Assembly: GCF_005222815.1 (NCBI RefSeq)
Contig: NZ_STGB01000004.1
Span: forward strand, 248,001 to 312,000
From: Roseomonas sp. AR75
GTDB taxonomy: Bacteria > Pseudomonadota > Alphaproteobacteria > Acetobacterales > Acetobacteraceae
Reading direction: 5' to 3'
DNA: 64,000 nt
The notes beneath the pieces were generated by a model. That model searched no databases. It was not told the origin of the DNA and saw nothing but the letters and a program-made list of their open reading frames with translations. Numbering within the stretch: the first letter of the stretch is position 1; the number at the start of each line of letters is the position of its first letter. A program made the translations under genes and the position numbers. Below, piece after piece: positions 20,065-28,493 of the stretch.

Positions 20065-21210
20065 TTACGTCGCGACGTCGAAGTCCGAGAGCCAGATGCT
20101 CTCGATCTCGCGCCGCTTCAGCTCACCGGCGACGCTTCGGCTGTAGTGTTCGAGGAATGGTCCTAGCGCGGTCAGCTCGCGCTCTGCGAGCTGCACCGGC
20201 AGCGGGGTCGCCGCGGTACCGCCCACTGCAGTGAGCGCCATAGTCAGCCCAACGATCTCGTCGATGGCTTCGGTCGTCCACGCGGGCGCGTCGCCTACGA
20301 GCTGCATTAGGCGCGGCTCCGTCGTCGGGCCGGCGCGGAAGTGAAGGCCTACGACGCCGAGCTCGACGACGTTGCCCGGCTCCATGCGCGGCGCGTGAAC
20401 GTTCATCCGAAAGGCGGCGGTCCTCGTGAAGCTGCCGAGGATGCCGTGGACGAAGCGTCGTTCTCCCACGCCGAGGATCGCGTCGCGCACGCCGTCGAGG
20501 GCGGCGAGCGCCTCGCGGTTTACCGTCTCGGTGGGCAAGATCTGGCTGCGTCCGTCCTGAAGCCGCAGATCTTGCTGCGCAGACTGGATGATTGCGCCGA
20601 AGCGCTGCGAAGCGAGGCCGACGATGACCGAACCGCTCGGGTTCCACGGGAACAGACGCTCTCGGTGGCGCGCCCAAAAAGCCTCGATAGCCTCGCGCGT
20701 GGCGGCATAAGCAGCCGGATAGCCCGACCCTCCAGCGCGGCTCGCCGTCGGCACCATGCTCCGGTCCATCACCAGCGCCGTGTCGAGGAAGACGAGACGC
20801 GAGCGCTCCTCTACGACGGCACGATCGGCAAGCTCGTACGCTTGCCTCATCGCGGCGAGCGCAAGGCGCATCGACTGGTTCTCGTAGTTGATGTCGTCGA
20901 TCTCGCAGGCGCTGTCCTGGCCTGCTGTCGAGACGGCGTTATGCTCGACGAGCAGGTCGCACCGCGAGGCCGCCGCGCCGTAGAGGAACCCACCGATGGT
21001 CTTCGTTGTCGCGGAGTGTGTCGCGATCCCCGAGGCACGGGTGTCGATCGGGTTTGGGCGCTCGACCGCGCGCACGAGGCCCGCCTTCACGAAGAGCGGC
21101 GCCACGCGCTCGAGGTCGCGGATCTGCTTAAGGAGCCTCCCGACAGTACCCGGCAGGTGAACTTGCGACTGCACCGCGAGCGTCTGAGCCAGGGTTCGAT
21201 TGGTGGTCAT
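20065..21210 (-). CDS. NurA-like nuclease candidate, HerA partner
   Basis: A 381-residue protein. The assignment is mainly contextual: it sits directly before HerA, where archaeal and bacterial nurA genes lie. The sequence gives partial support: FLDTALVMDR near 141-150 resembles the acidic beta-strand that holds a metal ligand in NurA, and LPVQLAERELTALGPFLEHY near 350 resembles the C-terminal segment that normally carries the last ligand (usually His). The usual N-terminal DGS motif is not evident; AASRCDLLVEHN near 80-91 may be the equivalent. If a nuclease, it would cut DNA delivered by HerA. Its ATG overlaps the previous stop. Confidence 0.55.
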   Translation of the reverse strand: MTTNRTLAQTLAVQSQVHLPGTVGRLLKQIRDLERVAPLFVKAGLVRAVERPNPIDTRASGIATHSATTKTIGGFLYGAAASRCDLLVEHNAVSTAGQDSACEIDDINYENQSMRLALAAMRQAYELADRAVVEERSRLVFLDTALVMDRSMVPTASRAGGSGYPAAYAATREAIEAFWARHRERLFPWNPSGSVIVGLASQRFGAIIQSAQQDLRLQDGRSQILPTETVNREALAALDGVRDAILGVGERRFVHGILGSFTRTAAFRMNVHAPRMEPGNVVELGVVGLHFRAGPTTEPRLMQLVGDAPAWTTEAIDEIVGLTMALTAVGGTAATPLPVQLAERELTALGPFLEHYSRSVAGELKRREIESIWLSDFDVAT

Positions 21211-22025
21211 TGCGTGGTTACCTCGCGGAGCGCGCTCACGTACAGCGCATAGGGGCTCTGCATCACGCGCTCGGTGGCTTCGGTTGTCGGCATGGCACCC
21301 TTGACCAGACCTCGAGCGTCGAGATCGTTCAAGAGCGCTCGCGCCCGCTCGGGGGCAATGCGGAAGATCGACGACGCATGCAGTGCCGCGATGGCCTGTT
21401 CTTCACCTTCGAAGTTCCCGCTGAGCAGGAACACAAGGAGCCCGTAGTGGTCGGCCGAGAGCGGCATCTGCGCCGGCGCGGCGAAGGGCTTCGCCTCACC
21501 CGCAAGCGCAACGAAGCTGGCGAGCCAACGCTGCGTCTCGTCAGGAGCATCGAGCACCGACAGCGACCAGAGAGGGAGGCACGTGATCGCGAACAGCCCG
21601 GCCGCGGGGTGCAGACGGTACGATCCCATGCACACGCTGAGGTCGCTCCACGTCGCCCCCGGCAGCGGTGGGGTTTGAAGCTTTCCCTCGAGGCGGTGCG
21701 TAACTTCACCGGCAAGAACCTTGGCGAGCCCCTCCCCACCTCCCGGCCCGCCCTCGATGCGCTCCGCTCGCCACGGCACGGGGTGCTCACAGGTTCCCGC
21801 GGCGAACGGCGGCACGAGCAGAAGCAAGTGCCCGGCTACGCGAGTCCACTCGACGAGACGCATCTGCTCGCTCTTATCGGCTCCTTGAAACGCGTCGGCG
21901 AATGCCAAGACCACCGCACTGCTCTCGGGCAGAGTCGTCGTCGCCTCAGCAGAAAGCACCTCGCGCAGGATCTTCCCGCGCCGATGTGTGGCGAGCCCGC
22001 CGTAGAGAAGAACCGGGACGGTCAC
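21207..22025 (-). CDS. Unknown defence-operon protein (272 aa)
   Basis: A 272-residue protein without a family I recognise. The N-terminal part (MTVPVLLYGGLATHRRGKIL) is hydrophobic and could be a Rossmann-like strand-loop; AVVLAFADAF near 38-47 looks like a second strand. The last 70 residues (IFRIAPERARALLNDLDARGLVKG) look like a winged-helix or helical DNA-binding module. The start is GTG, overlapping the large ATPase gene by four bases (GTGA), and its stop overlaps the NurA-like gene. Its position between the ATPase and the NurA/HerA pair suggests an adaptor, which is inference. Confidence 0.7.
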   Translation of the reverse strand: MTVPVLLYGGLATHRRGKILREVLSAEATTTLPESSAVVLAFADAFQGADKSEQMRLVEWTRVAGHLLLLVPPFAAGTCEHPVPWRAERIEGGPGGGEGLAKVLAGEVTHRLEGKLQTPPLPGATWSDLSVCMGSYRLHPAAGLFAITCLPLWSLSVLDAPDETQRWLASFVALAGEAKPFAAPAQMPLSADHYGLLVFLLSGNFEGEEQAIAALHASSIFRIAPERARALLNDLDARGLVKGAMPTTEATERVMQSPYALYVSALREVTTQ

Positions 22026-25000
22026 GACTTCACCCCGAGCCTGTAGGTGCGCCGTACGAGGTTCCGCTTTAGGAGTGCATCGGCCTCTTGTGGCTCAAGC
22101 GCTGGGTCGCGCCCCGCGTCGAGCGCGCCGACGATCGCGCACCACCGGTCGAAGCTGATCCCGGTGTCGGCGAGCAGCTTGCCGCCCGCGACCGTGTGCT
22201 CCTGCACACGAGCGCTCACCAATTTATGCGCCTCCGAGAGCGCCCCGACGTCCTCGACCTCCTTGAACGAGAGGGCCCGAGGCGCCGCTGCTGCCGTTGC
22301 CTGTGCCAATGCCTCGAGACCGCGATGCGCCTTCAGCAACTCCGGCTTTTCAATGAGCTTCTTCCGGTACTCGGTGATCGCGTTCTCCACGGATATAACG
22401 TGGCCGAGCAGCTGTGTGAGCGCACGGCGCGGCTCGTCGAGCAAGTCCCGCGCGCGCGACATCAAGGGCTGGAAATTGCCAAGCCGGGCCGGACCGTCGA
22501 ACTCAGAGCGGATCCGGTCCACTTCCTCACCGCGGGCGTCCTCAAGCGTGTTCTCGATGAGCGCCGGTCGTCCCTGGAGCTTTTCCAGCGCGAGGGCGCC
22601 TTTGGGGTAGTGGAAGTCCGCGGGCGCTGCCTTTAGCGCAGTCTGGAGCGCCGATATGCGCTCGGTCGCACCAAGCAGGTCGCTCCGCAGCTTCTCGTAC
22701 ACAGACTTAAGTTCGCGGAAGGCGCTGACGATCTGCCCTTCGCAGTGCGCGAGCGCCTGCTCGACCCACGTCGTCAGATCGATCCCGACCTCATGCGCGA
22801 GGTTCTCGAGTTGCACGGTGGCGTCGGCGACCTTGAGGTCACGCAGGTTCTGCCGCAGCGTACCCGGCTCGTTCGCCTGGACCATCTCGGTCTGGCCTGG
22901 TACCGCGGCAGGTGCGAGCGCCCCGTCGAGGATGTGAGCGACCTTCTCGAGCGAGAGCGTGAATAGCGCGATCGGGAAGCCATGCAGCGAGACCACGTCG
23001 AGGCGCATCTCCTCGGCGAGCGAGATGGTGCGGGCGCGGATGTGGCGTTCTGCTTTGCGAACGAACTCCACGAACAGCGACGCGCGCCGGATGCGCTGCC
23101 AGAGCGGCACAGCATCGGACTCGAAGTCGAGCGTCTTGACGTTGTGGTCCTGCTGGATCGCGTTGAATTCTTCACGGCGGTAGACCCAGTCGATGTTGGC
23201 GATGACGCGGCGCCGTCGCTGAGCGGATGCACGGAAGTTCTCGGCGGTTGCGGCTTGGGTCTCGGACTTGTCGAGCGCATCCAGGTCGGAGGTGCTGTCG
23301 ATGAGCTTCTTGCGTGCCGTGAGCGTCTTGGTCCCAGGCGCGCCTACCTCTGGCGCGAACAGCTCCTTCACGCGGCCGATGCCGAACACGGCTTCCATCT
23401 CAGCGACCAGCACCGCGTAGTCCGTCTTGAGCCAGTTCTCGGCCTCCTGAACGGCCCCGCGTAGCTCGGCGCGCGTCGTCGCGGTGTAGACATCGGCACT
23501 CTGTGCGCCTGGCTTCGGCTTCGCGATGCCCAGCTCGCGCAAGATCGACATCCACTCGAAGTAGGTGTCTTTCGGCTTGATGCCCTCCCACGAGTAGCCC
23601 CAGAACCACTCACGCTCGGCGCGCGCAAAGGTCCAGTCGCCGCTCAGCAGGCGGGAGATGGCATCCACGAGGAAGGACGGAAACTGGGGCTCGGCCGCGT
23701 CATCGACCCGTGAGAACAGGCCTGCGCGCTCACCGTCGACGTAGCCGGCCGCGCGAGCTTTCGGCGTGACGCCGAGCTTGGCGAGCAGCGTCTTGAGTGC
23801 TTCCACGTCGACGCCCGACTTGTCGTCAAGGTGCGCGAGCGTCGTCGGCGCAGGTTTGTCGATGGCGAGGATGCGCCAAGCATGGATGAGCAGCTCCTGC
23901 TCAGCCTCCTTCAGCTTTCCAGACGAACGGAGCGGCCACGCGATCCGGCCGAGATCGTTAAGCTGCTGTCGGAAACGCCCGACCTCCTCGGAGAACGGGC
24001 GAACGAGGCTCTGCAGCCGGTTGTTGAAGGCGGTGGTAAATCCATGGCCGTCGAGCCGGAACCCTACGCTTGCATGCGTCGGTAGTCCGATTTGATGGAG
24101 GATATGCTCCTCGGTCGACGTGAGCTGATAGAGCAAGAGATAGCTCTTGGCGCCCTTCAGCGTGTCGCTCGACGGGTTCGCCATGCGGTCAACCAGCGCA
24201 CGCGACGACGTAAAAGCGACGATGGGTGTGCGGCCCTCCTCGTCAAACTGCGCGCTCGCCGACTTGCACAGCCGCTCCAGCTCTTCGTCGTTCTTCACCC
24301 AGGCGAATAGCACTCGACCCTTGGGGTGCAGTTTGAGGCCGTCAAAGGTGACGAGCCCCCCAGGCTGCTTGCCCTTGGTGAGCGGCGAAGTGGCAATGAC
24401 GGTCAGGGAGGCATCGCGGATGCCCGATGGTGCCGCGTTGTACGCCCAGTGCTGGTCGATGACCCGCATCGCACCGACCAGCACCTGCTGAGCACGCTGC
24501 CGCTCGTCCTGGGTGCGTAGGGCCGAGAGCGCCTTCTCGTGCGCGCCGTTTTGGTCCGGATCGCGGAAGATGAGCGAGGTCTGGCCTTGCTTCCTGTGGC
24601 GCAGGTCCAGGCGCGCGATCATCTCGACGCTGGGGCCGACGTGGCTTGCGGTGTCGGCAGTCAGGTCGTCGGCGCCCAGGAAGCGACGCCACAACGCGCG
24701 GGCGGCGTCCTCCGCAGCGGCGTGCGGATAAAGGAGCGACACGAGGTGGACGAAATCGCTCTGACGCAGCGGTACCACGAGCGTGTGCTTGCCGTCGGTG
24801 CGGCGCTGCCCCCTGGTCTCGTGGATGGCGTAGGTGCCAAGGTTCGATAGGAGCTGGCGCAGATCGAGCGGCTGATCGACGCCGCCCAGCCGCCAGACGC
24901 CCCTGTCGCGCGTGAACTTCGAGGCACGCAACGCCTCGGCCGCCTCCAGCTCGTCCCACTCGACGCGGCGGAACATGGTGGCGATGGGCTCATCATACTC

Positions 25001-26266
25001 GTTCTTCGCCGAGAGCACCGCGGTGCGCGTCTCGGGCGTGTAGCTGTCGAGAGCGACCGGGAGCTGCCCGTAGAGCAGATCGCGCGCCACCGGGAGCTTC
25101 GCCTTATCGATTTTCAGCAGCTCGAGCGCGTGATGGTCGAGCACGTGCTGCCGCACGCGACCCGACACGCGCACCAGCTCGTCAAAGAGCGCGCCCACCG
25201 CCGGCGCGTCCTTCTCCCCGCGCGCCCGCTTGTCGCGCAGTCGCTCATCGATGCCGGCCATGACGACGTTGAACCAGCCAAAGTTGCCGGCACTCATGGC
25301 GTAAGCCGCCTCAACCAAACCCGGGGGGTAGGCCTCAGCGAGCCGCCCGTCAGCGGACAGCGTCTGCACGAAGTCGCTCACGTCGGAAAAAGCGTTCGAC
25401 GAGAGCTCGGCCAGCTCGAAGCGGCGTGCGGTCGACTGGATCTCGCGTAGCTCGTCGCCAATGGCCGGCGAGCACAGCGCAACGTAGCGCAGCCACGGGA
25501 GCTTACGGCGCGGATCCTCCTCCTTGATGGCCTTGCCCATCAGCTTGATGGCGCGGCCATCGAGGTGCTTGATGTCGGTCGCGTCGAGGCCGTAGGTCGC
25601 AGCCTCGGCGGCAGTCTCGAGCTCGTCGAGCACCACCAGCACGTATTTGATGCCGAAGGATTGGAGGTACGCGTACGCCGCCTGACACAGGCGCGTCACC
25701 AACTCGGGATCTTCGTAGAGCGTTTCGTCGGAGTGGTTCTTCGACGCCTCCAGCGCGTCGGCGAGCTTCTTCGGTTCGAAGCCGGCTACCGTCAGCCGAT
25801 CGCTCGCTTCCTTGGCGATCTGTCCCTGGATCGAGCCATCGAAGCTACCGCGCGCCAGTGGCAGGAGTGCCTTGTAGAGGCCGTAGGCGAACCAGTTGTC
25901 GACATTGTTGTAGTCGTTCGCGACTTGGCTGTAGCGGATGTAGAGGCCGAGGTACTGGTCGCGGTCCTTATCGTCGTGAAAGAGTCTCGCCTTGGTGAGC
26001 GAACCATCGTCGCCCCGCACCCACCAGCCGCGCGAAGTGTCGTTGATCTGCGCCACTAGTTCGTAACCAAGGCGCGACTTACCGACGCCCCACTGAGCGA
26101 TAACCGCAAAGACGTGCGCGAACTTCTCGGCCTCGTCGTCGACGAGGTGGATGAAGTGCTTGAATGCCTCGAAGAAGCGCCCTTGGCCCACGATGGGGTG
26201 CGTGAGCGGGTAAGAAGATACGCCGGTCGCCGCCCACTGGTGTTTTGCTTTGTTGATCGTCGTCAT
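22022..26266 (-). CDS. Very large P-loop ATPase (1414 aa) of a defence operon
   Basis: A 1414-residue cytosolic protein. Near the N-terminus it has Walker A AQWGVGKS (57-64) and Walker B VLVVLDE (209-215), an AAA/STAND-like arrangement. The rest is long, mostly helical, with coiled-coil-like stretches near the C-terminus (for example EKLRSDLLGATERISALQTA). Size and N-terminal ATPase recall BrxC/PglY of BREX and Pgl, but I cannot confirm orthology by eye. Start ATG 26266 is chosen because it overlaps the upstream stop by ATGA; an in-frame upstream ATG lies inside the previous gene. It is probably the sensor or hub ATPase of the system. Confidence 0.82.
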   Translation of the reverse strand: MTTINKAKHQWAATGVSSYPLTHPIVGQGRFFEAFKHFIHLVDDEAEKFAHVFAVIAQWGVGKSRLGYELVAQINDTSRGWWVRGDDGSLTKARLFHDDKDRDQYLGLYIRYSQVANDYNNVDNWFAYGLYKALLPLARGSFDGSIQGQIAKEASDRLTVAGFEPKKLADALEASKNHSDETLYEDPELVTRLCQAAYAYLQSFGIKYVLVVLDELETAAEAATYGLDATDIKHLDGRAIKLMGKAIKEEDPRRKLPWLRYVALCSPAIGDELREIQSTARRFELAELSSNAFSDVSDFVQTLSADGRLAEAYPPGLVEAAYAMSAGNFGWFNVVMAGIDERLRDKRARGEKDAPAVGALFDELVRVSGRVRQHVLDHHALELLKIDKAKLPVARDLLYGQLPVALDSYTPETRTAVLSAKNEYDEPIATMFRRVEWDELEAAEALRASKFTRDRGVWRLGGVDQPLDLRQLLSNLGTYAIHETRGQRRTDGKHTLVVPLRQSDFVHLVSLLYPHAAAEDAARALWRRFLGADDLTADTASHVGPSVEMIARLDLRHRKQGQTSLIFRDPDQNGAHEKALSALRTQDERQRAQQVLVGAMRVIDQHWAYNAAPSGIRDASLTVIATSPLTKGKQPGGLVTFDGLKLHPKGRVLFAWVKNDEELERLCKSASAQFDEEGRTPIVAFTSSRALVDRMANPSSDTLKGAKSYLLLYQLTSTEEHILHQIGLPTHASVGFRLDGHGFTTAFNNRLQSLVRPFSEEVGRFRQQLNDLGRIAWPLRSSGKLKEAEQELLIHAWRILAIDKPAPTTLAHLDDKSGVDVEALKTLLAKLGVTPKARAAGYVDGERAGLFSRVDDAAEPQFPSFLVDAISRLLSGDWTFARAEREWFWGYSWEGIKPKDTYFEWMSILRELGIAKPKPGAQSADVYTATTRAELRGAVQEAENWLKTDYAVLVAEMEAVFGIGRVKELFAPEVGAPGTKTLTARKKLIDSTSDLDALDKSETQAATAENFRASAQRRRRVIANIDWVYRREEFNAIQQDHNVKTLDFESDAVPLWQRIRRASLFVEFVRKAERHIRARTISLAEEMRLDVVSLHGFPIALFTLSLEKVAHILDGALAPAAVPGQTEMVQANEPGTLRQNLRDLKVADATVQLENLAHEVGIDLTTWVEQALAHCEGQIVSAFRELKSVYEKLRSDLLGATERISALQTALKAAPADFHYPKGALALEKLQGRPALIENTLEDARGEEVDRIRSEFDGPARLGNFQPLMSRARDLLDEPRRALTQLLGHVISVENAITEYRKKLIEKPELLKAHRGLEALAQATAAAAPRALSFKEVEDVGALSEAHKLVSARVQEHTVAGGKLLADTGISFDRWCAIVGALDAGRDPALEPQEADALLKRNLVRRTYRLGVKS

Positions 26267-27303
26267 CGTGTCAGCTCCCGCGGCGGCTCGAGCGCGCGCC
26301 AGGCGTTCTGGAAGGTCTCGTTGAACTCGCTGTGGACCACCCATCGCACGAGCTTCTTCGTGGGATCGGCAAAGAGCCCCCGCCCGTGCCGGGCCTGACC
26401 AGGCTCGACGGCGAGCAGTTCCAGCGCGCCGCGCTTCGAGGCTTCGTCGACGAGCGCGTCCATCCAGCGGGCGAAGGCCTCGTCGCCGGGGGTCGCGCCA
26501 AAGGTGGCGAGCAGCTCGCGCAGCACCGGCTCGGCCGCGACGAAGCCGCGCAGGTCGGCGTGGCCGCTGGTGAGGTCCGTGAGCGCCTGTGCCGGGGTCG
26601 CGGTGCCTGTGAGGTCGGCCAGGAGCTCGTTGGGCAGCGCTAGCACGCCGGTGCGCGACAGCCAGCCCACCGACTCGATCAGGAGCAGCGGCGCGGTTAG
26701 CGGTGTGAGCGAGAGGTTGTCCTTGCTGCGCTTGCGCGAAAGGACGTCGGGCGCGTAAGCGAGCGAGTCACAACCCGCGCGCGCGAGCCACCGGGCCGAC
26801 GTCTGCTGCTCAAGCCCCGAGAACCAGCGCGCAGGCTCGGCGTGCTCGTGCAGCAGCAGCGACGTGCCCGCCCTGAGGCCTGTGCTGGTGCTGCGCACTT
26901 TGGACCAGCCGTGGAGCTCCCATTCGCGGCGCTCAAGGCGCAGGAGCAGAAGGCGCAGCCACACGCTCTCGCGCACGAGGAACGCCGCAAGCAACTCGGT
27001 ACCGCGCGTCGGCGCCTCTTTCCACCGGCGCAGCAGCACCTGCGCTTCGTCGCTCACGGCCCAGCGCCCCTCGGCGCTGCGCGTGACGAGCCCGACGCCG
27101 GGCAGACGGCCTTCAGCCAGGCCGAACAAGCCCAGGGCGCCGCGCCGAGAGATGACGCCCACGAGCGCGCGGCCGGCTACGGCACGGGGCGAGCCAGCCT
27201 CGGGCGGCTTGGCGTCGAGCACATCGAGTGCGCGGAACCACGCTTCGGGATCGCTGGTCTCGGTCCAGAATGTCGGCCGCTCGAGGTAGAGCGTGCGCGT
27301 CAT
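26263..27303 (-). CDS. Unknown defence-operon protein (346 aa)
   Basis: A 346-residue protein starting MTRTLYLERPTFW. It is rich in Leu, Ala, Arg and Trp with helical patterning (RESVWLRLLLLRLERREWELH). It has no motif I can assign. The region about 40-90 (ALVGVISRRGALGLFGLAEG ... GRWAVSDEAQVLLRRW) has the look of a winged helix. Start 27303 gives a four-base overlap with the previous gene; the longer frame upstream is inside that gene. It forms a coupled block with the 397-aa protein and the large ATPase. Confidence 0.7.
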   Translation of the reverse strand: MTRTLYLERPTFWTETSDPEAWFRALDVLDAKPPEAGSPRAVAGRALVGVISRRGALGLFGLAEGRLPGVGLVTRSAEGRWAVSDEAQVLLRRWKEAPTRGTELLAAFLVRESVWLRLLLLRLERREWELHGWSKVRSTSTGLRAGTSLLLHEHAEPARWFSGLEQQTSARWLARAGCDSLAYAPDVLSRKRSKDNLSLTPLTAPLLLIESVGWLSRTGVLALPNELLADLTGTATPAQALTDLTSGHADLRGFVAAEPVLRELLATFGATPGDEAFARWMDALVDEASKRGALELLAVEPGQARHGRGLFADPTKKLVRWVVHSEFNETFQNAWRALEPPRELTR

Positions 27304-28493
27304 GCGTTGCCTCCCTCTGCTGGAGCGGCACGCGCAATGCGCTCCCTGGCCCAGCCCTCGGAGGCACGGCGGATGGCGGCGGTCACCGGCGAGCCGAGCC
27401 GGTAGAACGCGCGACTGCCCAGTGCGCGGTAGCAGGCGTCGGAGAACGACGGGTGAATCGTGTAAGCCGGTCGTCGCGCGCCCGAGCCGTGCTCGAAGCG
27501 CCACACATCCCGGCGCTGAACGGCCTCGATGACCAGGGCGAGCTTGTCGTCGAGGGTGCTCGCGGTGACGCGGTGGGCGAGCACTGTCATGCCGAGTTGG
27601 GCAAGGGTGCGCTGGCAGAGCTCGCCGAGCGAGCCGCAGCGGATCTCCTCACCGCTCGGCAAGGTCACCACCACTTCGACGCGCGGCGGGCTGAGAAACA
27701 GCGAGGCGTGCGCGGGCTCCAGCTCAAACGCGATGCCGCCCGACACGCGCTCGGCCTCCCACGCCTCCTTGGTGAAGGTCATCTGCGCCAACAGGAACGC
27801 CCATGGGTGGTGCAACGCCCAGCGCATCGGGTCAGTATCACCGCTCTTGCCGTTGAGCGCCCCGCTCAGGACCACCGTCGTAGTCGTGGCTTCGGTCGGC
27901 GTCGGCAGACGCAACAGCCGCCCAGGTCGCCACGTCGCCTGGGGATCGTCGAACGCCACCTCCGGCAACGCGGTCGGCAGCGTCGCCTTCGTCGGGTCTG
28001 CCGCGATAGCGGCGGTGGCGGCCAGCACACGGAGCAGCACCGGGAACGCGGCGGCCTCGTGCGCGGGTGTCGTCAGCACCTCACGCTCCAGCTCCCCGAA
28101 CGGGGTCGCCGCCAGCGACGGCGCCTGCACGTCCACCAGCTCGCTCGCCAGCGCGCCCACCTGGTTGATCGCCTCGGTCAATGCCGCGATATCGCCGCGT
28201 TCGCCCGTCTCGGCGAGGCGCGCGCGTACGATGCGCAGCCACGCCTCGCGCACCTCGGGTACGAGCGACAGCACAGCGGGCAACGCCTCTCCCGGGTTCG
28301 GGAGCCGGTCGATGAGGGTGACCACGGCGGGGCTCGCGACGGCTACCTCGCCATGCTCCCTCCACAGCCCAGTCGTTCGCACGTTCTCCAGGGCGCGCAA
28401 GGACGAAGACGGCGCCTCGCCCTGCACGAGCAGGGTCCGCACATCTTCGACGAGGCGCGTGAGCGTGCGTCCCTGGAGCGCCGAGAGTGTCAT
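27300..28493 (-). CDS. Unknown defence-operon protein (397 aa)
   Basis: A 397-residue protein of unknown family, MTLSALQGRTLTRLVEDVRTLL at the start. It is helical, with a moderately conserved-looking core (MRWALHHPWAFLLAQMTFTKEAWEAERV) and a C-terminal block AYTIHPSFSDACYRALGSRAFYRLG. No nuclease, ATPase or methylase motif is visible. Both ends overlap their neighbours by ATGA, placing it between the second HsdS-like gene and the 346-aa protein. Confidence 0.7.
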   Translation of the reverse strand: MTLSALQGRTLTRLVEDVRTLLVQGEAPSSSLRALENVRTTGLWREHGEVAVASPAVVTLIDRLPNPGEALPAVLSLVPEVREAWLRIVRARLAETGERGDIAALTEAINQVGALASELVDVQAPSLAATPFGELEREVLTTPAHEAAAFPVLLRVLAATAAIAADPTKATLPTALPEVAFDDPQATWRPGRLLRLPTPTEATTTTVVLSGALNGKSGDTDPMRWALHHPWAFLLAQMTFTKEAWEAERVSGGIAFELEPAHASLFLSPPRVEVVVTLPSGEEIRCGSLGELCQRTLAQLGMTVLAHRVTASTLDDKLALVIEAVQRRDVWRFEHGSGARRPAYTIHPSFSDACYRALGSRAFYRLGSPVTAAIRRASEGWARERIARAAPAEGGNA

